Assembly: GCA_905211345.1 (NCBI GenBank)
Contig: CAJMAO010000028.1
Span: forward strand, 1 to 16,509
DNA: 16,509 bases
Source: an uncultured Prevotella sp.
Lineage (GTDB): Bacteria > Bacteroidota > Bacteroidia > Bacteroidales > Bacteroidaceae
Direction: 5' to 3'
Part shown: piece after piece, positions 9,101 through 14,514 of the stretch
Layout of the letters: each line of letters starts with the position of its first letter
Numbering within the stretch: position 1 is the first letter of the stretch
Notes under the pieces: model-generated
What the model was told of the DNA's origin: nothing
The model's database searches: none
The model's input: the letters and a program-made list of their open reading frames with translations, nothing else
Position numbers and translations under genes: made by a program

Positions 9101-11951
9101 GTTCTGTACAGTCTGCATCAATATAAACCACAAGTTTATAATTACGGCCACTACTCTCGAAGCTCGGCACAATATTCGATCTCTCCACATGAAACGCGCC
9201 TACTGCCGGTTTCTGCGCGAACAGTCCGCCCTTGATGTCTATTTCGGGTGCGAGCACCACCTCCTGTGGCAACTGGCCGATGGGCATACCCCGCGCCCAT
9301 AGGTTTGAGCCGGCCACAGGCTCCCAGTAATAGCTGACAGCCGTGCCATTCTCTAAATCCCAGCCCGACTGCACGCCTACCTTTGTTTCGAGGTCGTCAT
9401 CACTCTCCATATTCGAACCTGTAACAGGGTTGAACCTCGGGCCTATGCTGGTTGAAACCTCATCTTGCCCTGCATTCTTGTCGACGAGCGACAAGGTCTG
9501 TTCCTGACGGGTATTGTTCCAAATGGAGTTGTTAACGCCTGATATTGCGTTGTAAAGGAAGCGCACCGTCTCCGCCGTAGGGTTCTTGGCGTACATCGGT
9601 ATGTTGGTAGACGACGACGCGCCCATGTGGTTATTCCAGATGACGGAATTCGCCACAAGGCCGTATTCGTTGACGTATACGCCGCCTGTCTGCGAGGCGT
9701 TAGGGTCGGTAAGGTCGGTTCCTGTTACACAGTTATTGTTTACCACGGTGTTCTGCAGCAACACTCCGCCACGGTTGCAATAAACGGCGGCGTTGCCCGT
9801 TGTGGTGTTGTTTGACACGACGCAGGTTGAAAGTATCAGGTATTCGGGCGTTGCATCATCAGCATTGTCGAGATATGCGCCAGCGCCGTTACGCGCCGAG
9901 TTGTTGGTGAGCATGGAGCGGTGCACAAGCCCTTGGTCGTCAACATACACCGCGCCGCCGTTGGCATCGGAGTTGTTATTGTAAATGAGCGAAGTCTGCA
10001 CGCGGCCATACTTTACGTAAACGCCGCCGCCGTTGCCTACGGCGTAATTTTCCTTAACAATGCAGTTGGTAAGGAATGTGTTTTCACCTTCCATGTAAAC
10101 ACCCGCGCCCCGATCGGTCTTAAACTGCTCTAGGCCGGTGTCTCCCTGGGCATAGCCTCCGCGTACTGTCACGCCGTCGAGATACGTAGGAATGGTGAAA
10201 CCGGGGTCGTCTTCACCGAGCGGAGCAAACCATACAACGTGACGCGAATCGCTCGTAAGTGTCCACTTGTCGCCACTGAGCTTAAAATTCTCGTGGTCGT
10301 AATAAGCGGCCACAAGCTGGGTTTCATTGGTGAAGTTCCACGGCATGTCGCCTTTCCCACGGAGAGCCTTGCTGTCCTCGGGACTGTCGGCACTGAAGCC
10401 GCCGTAGACGCTCACTCCGTTGCGCATACGGAACGAGGCCGAATAACTGGTACCGGTAATGAGCTGCGCCTGCGGCTCATACCTGCCTGCGGCCACCCAC
10501 ACTTCGCCGGGCTGTCCGTCGCCGTTCTCGGCCAGTTCGTCAATCATGCGCTGAAGGTCGCCCGAGGCGTTTTCCCACGACGAGCCGTCGCCCGTGTAAC
10601 CTTGTCTTACGTAGCGTATGCGTGAAGTGCTGACGGGTTGGAACTCAAACGCGCCGATGTCTATCGTGCCGCGCCGGCGCGGATTGCCGTCAAGGTCGAA
10701 GTTACCGAAAGTCTCCAAGTCGTAATTTTCGTCGGCACCTTTGTCTATAAGCCCGGAATGGTCTAGAGGCACCCATGTCCACAGTGGGTAAGGTGTGGCG
10801 ATTATGTCATAGTCACGATCGAAGCCCGTGCGTATCGACGGCGAGTCAAAATGAGGGCCGCCCTCGTCGTTGTTACGCTCGGCAAGGTGGATGTTGCCCT
10901 GCGTATCAGCCGAACCGGGGTCGGCTTCGGGATAAGCGCAATGGTTGAATATACCGTAACCGGCTGACGATGTAAGCCTTGAGTTGCCCCATATCACGGT
11001 GTTATACACTACGTTGCTGCTAACGTTGGCATCCACGCCTGTGCCTGTGTTGCGCACTATCGTCGAGTTGACAACCTTCGCCGCAGTGCTGCCTATACGC
11101 ATGCCGCCGTTCTCGTTGTTAAATACGGCGGTGTTGACCACCGTGCCTGCCGCCTCGCCTTCAAACCATATCGCGCCGCCGCGGTTTTCGCTTTCGGCGC
11201 GGTCGCCTGCGGCGTTGTTGAAGAAGCCGCAACGGTCTATCAGACATTCGTTGTTATTCGGGTTGCCGACTGTCGGGCTGACGTAAAGCGCGCCGCCACG
11301 CACGGCATAGTTTTCGATGAAGAAACAGCGGCGGATGATGTAAACGCCACCGTCTGAGTTGTCGCCGGTTATAAAGATGCCGCCGCCATATCCGCTGTTG
11401 TCGTCAGCATGGCCGCGGGCTATGGTAAGTCCGTCAACTATGGTGGACTGCGTGTTCTTGTTGCCGCTCGCCTCGGTCGGGGTCATGTTGAGTGTCAACA
11501 CGTGAGTAGCGTTGTCTGTGCGCGTCGTATTGGCCGGGAAGATAAGGTTTGTGGCGTCCACAGTGTCATTACGGCCTATGTCGCCCGTAAGCACTGTACG
11601 GTATTTCATGCGGTAAGCCTTACCGTCTATTATCTCGCGGTCGTCAATGGTCTGCTCCGTGCCGCTGAAGCCGCCGTAAAGCCGCACGCCTGACTTCAGC
11701 GTGAATCCGTCCACACCGGGCGTTCTATATACATTGTCTTTGCTTATCGCCTCATAGCCCATCATCCATATCTCATCGCCCGCCTTGGCGTTGTCCAAGG
11801 CGGTTTGCAGGGTCATGGCATCATCCCATGACGTGCCTGCGGCCGTACCAGTACCGTCGGCCTTCACGTAATATCTCGTAGCCTGCGCGGCCAATGTCGG
11901 CATCAGCGCAAGCAGCATAATGGTATATAAGGTTCGCAAAGTTTTCATCAT
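117..11951 (-). CDS. Giant multi-module beta-helix surface protein with T9SS-like sorting tail
   Basis: Residues are numbered from an ATG at 11957. AGAGG touches that ATG, but lies 6 nt before the ATG at 11951 (residue 3) and 9 nt before the one at 11948, so I prefer 11951. A signal peptide ends near Leu-Ala-Ala-Gln-Ala. Eight modules follow, at about 27-440, 443-922, 945-1293, 1303-1850, 1868-2265, 2278-2786, 2797-3145 and 3150-3420. Most open with Tyr-Val, Gly-x-Ser-Trp-x-x-Ala and Asp-Leu-Gln, pass through Tyr-Gly-Gly-Phe and several Gly-Gly-Gly-Ile/Val-Tyr plus Asn-Asn rungs, and close with Asp-Ile-Gly-Ala-Tyr/Phe-Glu. This is the pattern of right-handed parallel beta-helix surface proteins (Pmp-like rungs, 'choice-of-anchor Q' module ends). 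A non-helix region with Ser-Trp-Asn-Leu-Phe-Gly-Ser-Pro-Tyr lies near 3630. Residues from about 3875 to 3946 resemble a type A T9SS tail. No catalytic site is recognised. An adhesin or fimbria-associated role is inferred from gene order. Confidence 0.9.
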   Translation of the reverse strand: MMKTLRTLYTIMLLALMPTLAAQATRYYVKADGTGTAAGTSWDDAMTLQTALDNAKAGDEIWMMGYEAISKDNVYRTPGVDGFTLKSGVRLYGGFSGTEQTIDDREIIDGKAYRMKYRTVLTGDIGRNDTVDATNLIFPANTTRTDNATHVLTLNMTPTEASGNKNTQSTIVDGLTIARGHADDNSGYGGGIFITGDNSDGGVYIIRRCFFIENYAVRGGALYVSPTVGNPNNNECLIDRCGFFNNAAGDRAESENRGGAIWFEGEAAGTVVNTAVFNNENGGMRIGSTAAKVVNSTIVRNTGTGVDANVSSNVVYNTVIWGNSRLTSSAGYGIFNHCAYPEADPGSADTQGNIHLAERNNDEGGPHFDSPSIRTGFDRDYDIIATPYPLWTWVPLDHSGLIDKGADENYDLETFGNFDLDGNPRRRGTIDIGAFEFQPVSTSRIRYVRQGYTGDGSSWENASGDLQRMIDELAENGDGQPGEVWVAAGRYEPQAQLITGTSYSASFRMRNGVSVYGGFSADSPEDSKALRGKGDMPWNFTNETQLVAAYYDHENFKLSGDKWTLTSDSRHVVWFAPLGEDDPGFTIPTYLDGVTVRGGYAQGDTGLEQFKTDRGAGVYMEGENTFLTNCIVKENYAVGNGGGVYVKYGRVQTSLIYNNNSDANGGAVYVDDQGLVHRSMLTNNSARNGAGAYLDNADDATPEYLILSTCVVSNNTTTGNAAVYCNRGGVLLQNTVVNNNCVTGTDLTDPNASQTGGVYVNEYGLVANSVIWNNHMGASSSTNIPMYAKNPTAETVRFLYNAISGVNNSIWNNTRQEQTLSLVDKNAGQDEVSTSIGPRFNPVTGSNMESDDDLETKVGVQSGWDLENGTAVSYYWEPVAGSNLWARGMPIGQLPQEVVLAPEIDIKGGLFAQKPAVGAFHVERSNIVPSFESSGRNYKLVVYIDADCTEPDHHGTTWKEAYRSLNDAIVFCAGLSSGNVTGVYNGTPNTVIPLANIDSLEIRVLEGDLWPRYAFVNEDPKTATLDILKMQSGKPLKIVGGYYRTTDSNTAERDPLNHRSVLNGNSEGGSIKNGLYHVVTVEQGAQVELDGFHIVNGYAAGTATRQYGAGLLAHAGANVTLTDCIFENNTAANGAAIHAADAESLTMRNCVVNNNTNTVNTNSVIVSPSAFTMQHVTIVNNDGAAPGYADGLYATSFAAGNTQGYNLTLKTTGVDGAKNFANPTNGIGAPENVGYDTYLGGYSSFRPLTNVDSQAADLIINKVTATTGLKTDIMGNDRNLGGVPDLGAYEADLPKAGKVIYVRSYNEDWSGDRETKDGTPNMDVETAGDGSSWATAINGNAICDVTKESDFYVKNNDGSLQKSSFDNYDYESGIYASTSNSYGGFWSAYGNSTGYPNQIKNNRYEQYVSGLQYAVEKAAVANANLSEGEDSVVVWVGAGIYTDYKGFVIRDGVKVYGGFPNGGTPGEDDRLALLSGYIPKRKQYANIDETKYETILQVRKENPVSWSNYNKGEAASWLPNTTSRHHVLYQPDVCLPTWGPENNSSNYGTGANRYRYNEDNNYVEYKKGATWDGFTVRHGYITKYKANRDGGAGIRVFRGVTLENMVIINNYNDGSSYDESRSRGGGLYMDGLNSVISNSFIVNNKVNGSESYGGGAYMIVGTGFNMVVANNHSQFCGGGLFIESATFYNNTVAYNRTSGELDNGNGSGIFQYADAGSGRLSSLGLYNCIFYGNVGDKGTNYQIASSAPETFDIPYNNYVSGNIGSNILNKFKTGNTNNQLDGNSALPNPFEEQGQAQVSNNYRLAVNSTCLNNGTVNLGKGVVVPATDVDFTNRIKDCTIDIGAYESDNEENIKYEEHSSSQGGIEYVYYVTQNGAGIRSGGSVDDAACADKLQQVLTAAGKFVSDNSENNIDVVVKVAGYDQNVNDFVYHANTLANTSDPQSYTYLIPDGVTLEGGYDEDFTTRNVMTYRTVLSAVAVPSQGSTITQEVNGYHAVTFADSLEKGAVVDGVWLVDGSATSMAGAGNANTMGGGAIVPKGAHVRNCVVMDCAAVNGGGLYLMPGGTVSGTVVMNNTADKGGGIYADNGGTDSGNAANRAHILSCTVGGNTADDGGGLYLEDGAAMSVNSVIWGNDAPQGKNVSGVTGEQFPDDKLAAAYGITAIVNGKPENKTSFYPFNDCFVESQEMPSDFENSSMQSEYEMYFDELYMLKELSPLIKHGMNSDYFDKFVAAFDIAGHDMQGRVRNDENLTYIKRIDAGAFAYPRDILPDDPFKRIFVSQTTNVKLAAGEDMLYYLGRSFYTSFSTLEDALSYIRKMRSTGKADAGTEFEILIAGGTYKPTEMRETKIENLDHDQRLYSFVIPQNVSIYGGFVGNEEISTEGVNSIPLDGGGSQSVTPDEPIADVIGRRHYSDFNGNGIVEPWELEQQTILSGAINASSTAQNAYHVLFSNKEGGSEHGVLLDGLTIMDGETWNRMTTADQHDEAGRGGGLYSDGVPYTLSRCRFQNNFAVRGGAVYVRDARLNIVGSIFAGNGTVDDAATGSEYQPARGGAIFMASSINDSSTSLYAANSLFVNNGTDETLEGGAIATNYADGQAADYAAMLDIINCTFAKNKAKYNGVIYNDNGRSQITNTLMWGNEGEPTDFSGHVPVSHSASDVDYFKAFGDNNAYSNIRLDTGNTGTNGPRFANPSTVAGVDGNDATNLWNPSAISVVTDKGDGIIPLNGNATGGYTDWFNKDENTWLKVKGYEDLYMQNDYDRYSGPLDEETGQTGDRPIDIGFYEYQYYSSFQTLLAIYVATEESGDGTGRDGWENATSDLRGAIVGASHPLTNDGPRTIYVRDGDYSWGKISGGSAFVLNMANGSGLSKSDELTIKGSCTGVGTGDNAQQNYANPTVIRNDQNANQQTERLMLVTTNDNKKVTIDGFTFINSEVGKNGMEASTGNGGSFTLKNSAFRGNGGTGLNISSNSGEVLIYNTLFADGGTGLTAKSGADKITLVNTTFANNTAADMTGTPAVYNSVSWNNGEANMSETNANDNNKVFKFEDGYITVTDGQGQQLRQTPEENNGDISNGPNFVDPLNDDVELCDYHIRPSLTLLNKGGNGNYSTHVTGSSDGIPDTEVDLGNNSRLVDGTIDIGAYEYEAPLQPIVYVKAGVVNPEGLDGKSWESALNDLQGAVDLAGIYAATNEGECGYVFVHRNVRPLDNESRNLRLTLADTKVYGGMYDETSPTQIYDKNGNLVTENKVETIKTKVGELLDQRDGLIERTSAYRSVLGDVAVSGVSSVVDGFEVNGNVNLGEGGYLSTSIVNVGATLSGRGVLYNSLVYRDVPESIKTVNVTATGAVPTTNVNFNNRGGVTADNKYVDYNEWKYQLNETSADIDPESSDNDETGKCEEMVGHERDIAGNKRIRGKVDNGCFETWNITTGMTADNTVEDDDYPRARSVVYVREGAELTVNRQYTQDVPFNPGVLLLEHHAGLRVTGNGENDGGEGNNVGLSYVIVERDVKAGHEDMAYAPFRAVIEHDGVALKRYDGAKRAEYGYELKQDGGAWVEFGNGGTYDGSFGLLLDNTAEGANDAKVRFVGKGESMTDYVYREGNGMNTQKQVVLTKYNYWDPWIDDNLGPEGHRNQFTAKENMSWNLFGSPYLCAMNYADMEYGRVIYGFQDDQYKTVNTDITASGNEGVTGHIPAGDAVFTQTATLKTQETFAVKPREAEKDGEAYVSMSPVMVTVSRAGMTRADDGGLPDVLQLGAVEPDRARAEFDLGGDGVKWMSDADVAQIYAVQGGKRYSLLSAVSVEGKVAVGVSVPEAGMYTIAVPDDCAAEGYETVTLEDAWAHRTVNLLDGGYNFTTNAPGRIEGRFTISFNRMAGDIGSGIRAYSMSPGVVRVEGVEPGDDITVYSADGMMAARRMASSMVEDVPASVTAVAIVKVERGGKTVATVKLRVKN
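120..345 (-). other. Region coding for the putative T9SS C-terminal sorting domain
   Basis: The last 70-75 residues read as a compact beta domain: Val-Arg-Val-Glu-Gly, Ile-Thr-Val-Tyr-Ser-Ala-Asp-Gly, then Ala-Ile-Val-Lys-Val-Glu-Arg-Gly-Gly-Lys-Thr and a basic terminal strand. T9SS type A tails usually show Val-x-Val-Tyr-Asp-x-x-Gly, then Gly-x-Tyr-Ile-Val-Lys-Val, then a Lys-rich end. Here the central Gly-x-Tyr is replaced by Ala-Val-Ala, a slight deviation. If correct, the protein crosses the outer membrane by T9SS and is anchored or released after tail cleavage. Confidence 0.65.
6060..8050 (-). other. AT-rich tract inside the giant gene (module 4 and start of module 5)
   Basis: Hand counts on single 60-base lines give about 30-43% GC at 6061, 6121, 6661, 7201, 7261 and 7981, against 60-68% at 301, 6001, 8101 and 9901. 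The reading frame stays open throughout. The right-hand change falls close to the start of module 4 (about 8050) and the left-hand change about 100 residues into module 5. Asn and Tyr codons are frequent and often AT-ending. A module acquired from a lower-GC relative is one reading; amino-acid bias alone is another. Confidence 0.75.
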
Positions 11952-11957
11952 AATCAT

Positions 11958-11965
11958 CCTCTTTT
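11958..11965 (-). promoter_or_regulatory. Ribosome binding site that decides the start of the giant gene
   Basis: The minus strand reads AAAAGAGG immediately before ATG-ATT-ATG-ATG. The AGAGG core has no spacing to the first ATG (11957), 6 nt to the one at 11951 and 9 nt to the one at 11948. Spacing therefore favours 11951 or 11948. It is the only clear Shine-Dalgarno-like site before any of the four genes, which stands out in a phylum where A-rich leaders are more usual. Confidence 0.6.
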
Positions 11966-11991
11966 GTTAGACGAATAAGCCTGATACAATG

Positions 11992-13125
11992 TCATTCATA
12001 CTCAGGGTAGCCGTAATCGTCGGGGCCTTGGAATTCAATCTTTTCCTCAATATTTTTGGTCACGCCTCTTATTGTAACATTCAGTTTGTACCAAGTTGCA
12101 CGATGCAGCTTTTCCGAAAACTCATAACGGCAGTCTATTTGTTTGGTCTCACCATCATTTACGCCAGTCACATTGAAAAACAACTCTGGACTCATTCCAT
12201 TTGGGAAAGCGTAATGGTAAACACGCCCGTTGCGTTTGCTTATCTCGGTCGTGTTATAAAAAGTTTTCTTCGAGTCGGCTTTTTCCACCTTGTTTCCCGA
12301 TATTGGAAAAAGCAAACCGCGTGTGTTCTCTATTATACCGTCAGAGCCTGACGCGTCTTTATTATAGTAATAGGTTAAACTGTTCACTTTTACATTGGTA
12401 TACGACCGGTCGTAAGCATCGGCCGCGTCCCACTGTATGTCTATCTTCGCAGCGAGGCGCAATAATATCAGACGAGGCATGTCATCGGGATTCCATTCAG
12501 TCACGGCCTTGACGTCAAACGCCGCGGGCTTAGTACCGTCTTCAGTGTAAAAGCCAGAGGCCACGCTCAAGAATTTGCCGACATAATTGTCCTCACCTTC
12601 GGCATACTCGTTTGATATGGTCAGGGCCTCTACGTCATCCTTTGTCGCACAAGCGTTTATGGCATCTTCAAGCGACCGTGAATAACCTGTATATACATGT
12701 TGTCCGCATTTCTCCGTATACGTCACACCGTATATATATATGTCGCCCTCATACACGTCGAGCGAATAGCACTTGTAGCCGTTGCCAGCATCAGGCAGGG
12801 ATGTAAAATCTTCAATAGAAAGATATCTTACGTCGACAGGATCGGGAACTGTCTGACCGTCGGCATAGACAATCATTATCGCCATTTTGTCCCAGTCCTC
12901 GCCTTCGCCCACGGCCTCGCCGGGGTCGCCTATGCGCGAACCGTCGCCGGGCACGGCAGGCACGCTGAGAAAAAGGCTCACTGTATGCTTTTCGCCTAAA
13001 ACCAACCGCGGCGCATCGTCGTCGCCACCCGAACAGGACGCTAGGGCGAGCAAGAAAAACCCACCCCATCCCCCTCCCCAAGGGAGGGGCTTCATTAGCT
13101 TAGACAATATGGATAGTATCTTCAT
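11992..13125 (-). CDS. Fimbrillin-like accessory lipoprotein (type V fimbria family)
   Basis: This is a 377-aa lipoprotein counted from the ATG at 13125. The signal peptide ends in Leu-Ala-Leu-Ala-Ser-Cys, with Cys31 as the lipid anchor, followed by Ser-Gly-Gly-Asp-Asp-Asp. A beta-rich body includes Arg-Leu-Ala-Ala-Lys-Ile-Asp-Ile-Gln-Trp in its middle third and Trp-Tyr-Lys-Leu-Asn-Val-Thr-Ile-Arg-Gly near the end, both typical of FimA/Mfa-type fimbrillins. It ends in Pro-Glu-Tyr-Glu and lacks the Ser-Val-x-Leu-x-Trp strand seen at the ends of the two upstream products, so a tip or accessory role (as for Mfa3/Mfa4) is more likely than a shaft role. An in-frame GTG at 13191 would add 22 residues, but it lies in an octamer repeat and encodes no signal, so it is rejected. 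Residues 12-22 are encoded by an inserted G-rich repeat. The gap to the giant gene is about 40 bp, so the two are probably co-transcribed. The exact subfamily is uncertain. Confidence 0.85.
   Translation of the reverse strand: MKILSILSKLMKPLPWGGGWGGFFLLALASCSGGDDDAPRLVLGEKHTVSLFLSVPAVPGDGSRIGDPGEAVGEGEDWDKMAIMIVYADGQTVPDPVDVRYLSIEDFTSLPDAGNGYKCYSLDVYEGDIYIYGVTYTEKCGQHVYTGYSRSLEDAINACATKDDVEALTISNEYAEGEDNYVGKFLSVASGFYTEDGTKPAAFDVKAVTEWNPDDMPRLILLRLAAKIDIQWDAADAYDRSYTNVKVNSLTYYYNKDASGSDGIIENTRGLLFPISGNKVEKADSKKTFYNTTEISKRNGRVYHYAFPNGMSPELFFNVTGVNDGETKQIDCRYEFSEKLHRATWYKLNVTIRGVTKNIEEKIEFQGPDDYGYPEYE
13060..13090 (-). repeat. G-rich hairpin element inside the accessory lipoprotein signal peptide
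   Basis: The coding strand carries CCCCTCCCTTGGGGAGGGG followed by further G-runs, the same sequence family as 14515-14544. It is read in frame as Lys-Pro-Leu-Pro-Trp-Gly-Gly-Gly-Trp-Gly-Gly, an odd filling for a signal peptide, and Phe-Phe-Leu-Leu-Ala-Leu then restores the hydrophobic core. Four G-runs with 1-2 nt loops (GGGGAGGGGGATGGGGTGGG) also fit a G-quadruplex pattern on the mRNA-sense strand. Confidence 0.8.
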
Positions 13126-13160
13126 AGAGTTTTGTTTTTTAAAGGACTGGGAGTAACAAA

Positions 13161-13192
13161 TTCCCACCTTTTCACTTTTTAACCTTTTCACC
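13161..13192. repeat. Octanucleotide tandem repeat (four units)
   Basis: The plus strand reads TTCCCACC, TTTTCACT, TTTTAACC, TTTTCACC in register. It is followed at once by the G-rich element at 13196-13225, forming a composite block in the anchor-accessory gap. The minus-strand version contains the GTG that creates a spurious upstream extension of the accessory lipoprotein gene. Confidence 0.7.
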
Positions 13193-13195
13193 TTT

Positions 13196-13225
13196 CCCTC
13201 CCCCTCGGGGGAGTCGGTAGGGGGC
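13196..13225 (+). repeat. G-rich hairpin element next to the anchor-gene stop
   Basis: The plus strand reads CTCCCCCTCGGGGGAG as a stem, then TCGGTAGGGGGC, matching the layout at 14515-14544 (C-run, G-run, short spacer, more G). It touches the stop codon of the anchor gene (13226-13228). The stem could act as a 3' barrier on the transcript, but no T-run follows in the direction of transcription, so I do not call a terminator. Confidence 0.7.
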
Positions 13226-14233
13226 TTATATTTCCACGTCGTGGCTGCCGCCGGGCTTCCAGTCCAATGTCACGCTGACGCCAACCTCAGGTTCGTCTAC
13301 ATCAAGGCTGCCGTCGTCGTTAAGCCGCGCCTTTATCAGCCGCGCCTTACCGGCGCGCAGCGGCGCGTTCACGGCCAGTACGCTCTCGGTAGTCTTGCCG
13401 TCGGGCATGGTTACATATACGTTTATACGCCACAGACCCTTGTCGGCGTCGGGTGTTCCCTCGCGCGAGGGCAGCATCACGGCATACAGGCAGTCGTAAC
13501 CACCCTCGGTGAAGCGGCGCGTGCGCACCACGTGGCTGTCGTCGCGCGACGCGGCGAACGAATACAGGCTGTCGCTTACGGCGAAACTCTCGGCCATGTC
13601 TACAACATAAGCCTTGATGTCCTGTGGCTCATGGCCTTGGCGGTTGATTATCAGCGCCGCCGTGCTGTTCACCATGTAAAGATATGAGCGGTAAGTCATG
13701 GCATTACCCGTCATGTCGAGACGCGACGTAAACAACGCCGACCGCTGGCTGTCAACGGTGTCGGCCGCGGCGCAGCCGATGGTCATGCCCGTGTCAGAAC
13801 CTGCGCCGGTAAGCGTCGCCACTGGTTCTTCGGCTATGTTGGCCACGCCTAGATGACGGTAGTCGGCGCGCTGCATGTACACCGTCAGACTGGCCGTACT
13901 GGCGTCAACGATTACGTTCTGGTGCCACGCCTGCCGGTGATTGTCGTAGAACGACAGGTCGAGGTCGTGGGCAATGTCCGAGCATACCGCGCCAAGCTCC
14001 GCCTCGAGGCGCACGCCTACGGCACGCTCCGCTTCGGTGGTAAACTCCTGCGCCATCTCGTCATGGAGCGACCCGCGCATGTCTTGCACCACAACATACT
14101 CCATGTCATAGTTTACGCCGCAGCGCGACAAGTCTTCGTCGATGCAAGAGGTAAGCAGAACCACCAACCCCAACCCTCCCAACGGGATGGAGCCTAATAT
14201 GCTTTTGAGACCATATCGTTTAGTCTTTTTCAT
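13226..14233 (-). CDS. FimB/Mfa2-type fimbrial anchor lipoprotein
   Basis: The product is a 335-aa lipoprotein. Its signal peptide ends in Leu-Leu-Thr-Ser-Cys (Cys30), and the mature start Cys-Ile-Asp-Glu-Asp-Leu-Ser-Arg-Cys-Gly is the hallmark of the FimB/Mfa2 family, normally Cys-x-x-Asp-Leu-x-x-Cys. Two beta-rich domains follow, as expected from length and composition. In Porphyromonas gingivalis, FimB and Mfa2 hold the shaft base on the outer membrane and limit its length. The gene lies directly downstream of the fimbrillin gene, as in fimA-fimB and mfa1-mfa2. The end (Val-Ser-Val-Thr-Leu-Asp-Trp-Lys-Pro-Gly, then Asp-Val-Glu-Ile) closely resembles the end of the upstream fimbrillin. Residues 14-24 of the signal peptide derive from a G-rich repeat. 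The start at 14233 is chosen because it opens a Lys-rich n-region; no Shine-Dalgarno site is seen before it. Confidence 0.88.
   Translation of the reverse strand: MKKTKRYGLKSILGSIPLGGLGLVVLLTSCIDEDLSRCGVNYDMEYVVVQDMRGSLHDEMAQEFTTEAERAVGVRLEAELGAVCSDIAHDLDLSFYDNHRQAWHQNVIVDASTASLTVYMQRADYRHLGVANIAEEPVATLTGAGSDTGMTIGCAAADTVDSQRSALFTSRLDMTGNAMTYRSYLYMVNSTAALIINRQGHEPQDIKAYVVDMAESFAVSDSLYSFAASRDDSHVVRTRRFTEGGYDCLYAVMLPSREGTPDADKGLWRINVYVTMPDGKTTESVLAVNAPLRAGKARLIKARLNDDGSLDVDEPEVGVSVTLDWKPGGSHDVEI
14164..14194 (-). repeat. Diverged G-rich element inside the anchor signal peptide
   Basis: The coding strand runs GGCTCCATCCCGTTGGGAGG then GTTGGGGTTGG, a diverged match to 14515-14544. It encodes Gly-Ser-Ile-Pro-Leu-Gly-Gly-Leu-Gly-Leu-Val, which serves as part of the hydrophobic core. 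Base changes have softened the G-runs, so this copy looks older or more selected than that at 13060-13090. Confidence 0.6.
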
Positions 14234-14286
14234 ATCTATGTTATAAATATTACATCATTCAAATGCAAAAAAAATTACGGTTATGA

Positions 14287-14318
14287 GGTTTTACTTTTTT
14301 ACCGTTTTACCTTTTTAC
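14287..14318. repeat. Octanucleotide tandem repeat (four units)
   Basis: The plus strand reads GGTTTTAC, TTTTTTAC, CGTTTTAC, CTTTTTAC in exact register. It is related in base bias and unit length to 13161-13192. A degenerate TTTTCCCCTTTCACTTCGG follows where the G-rich element would be expected, so this composite block appears truncated or separated from the copy at 14515. Confidence 0.7.
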
Positions 14319-14423
14319 TTTTCCCCTTTCACTTCGGCTCCTTGACTGAAGATTAACGGTTATCCGCCGGTGTGCCGTGAGTGAGTGGCAGGCCTACGAA
14401 AGCCGGCCACCCAGTAAGTTGCA

Positions 14424-14458
14424 ATACGTGGCCTTTCAGCCGTTGAAAGGCTACGTAT
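14424..14458 (-). promoter_or_regulatory. Strong hairpin between fimbrillin and anchor genes, possible attenuator
   Basis: ATACGTGGCCTTTCA at 14424-14438 and TGAAAGGCTACGTAT at 14444-14458 pair over 15 positions with one mismatch (G-T, which is G-U or A-C in RNA depending on strand) around the loop GCCGT. No T-run follows. Placed 90-125 nt after the fimbrillin stop, it could protect the 3' end of an abundant pilin mRNA or reduce read-through into the anchor gene, giving a high shaft-to-anchor ratio. It could also be part of a mobile intergenic repeat. Confidence 0.55.
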
Positions 14459-14514
14459 CGTGGTTCATTGCCGTTCCCGTTCCGGCGGATGCCATAACGG
14501 AACAGGCATTCCAA

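Noticed and set aside
13126..13191. 22-residue N-terminal extension of the accessory lipoprotein from a GTG
   Set aside because: The extension is encoded by the octamer repeat and would bury the signal peptide; the ATG at 13125 gives a normal lipoprotein signal.
13241..13687. Plus-strand frame opposite the anchor gene
   Set aside because: It is the mirror of a well-supported FimB/Mfa2-type gene; GC-rich codons leave few stops on the other strand.
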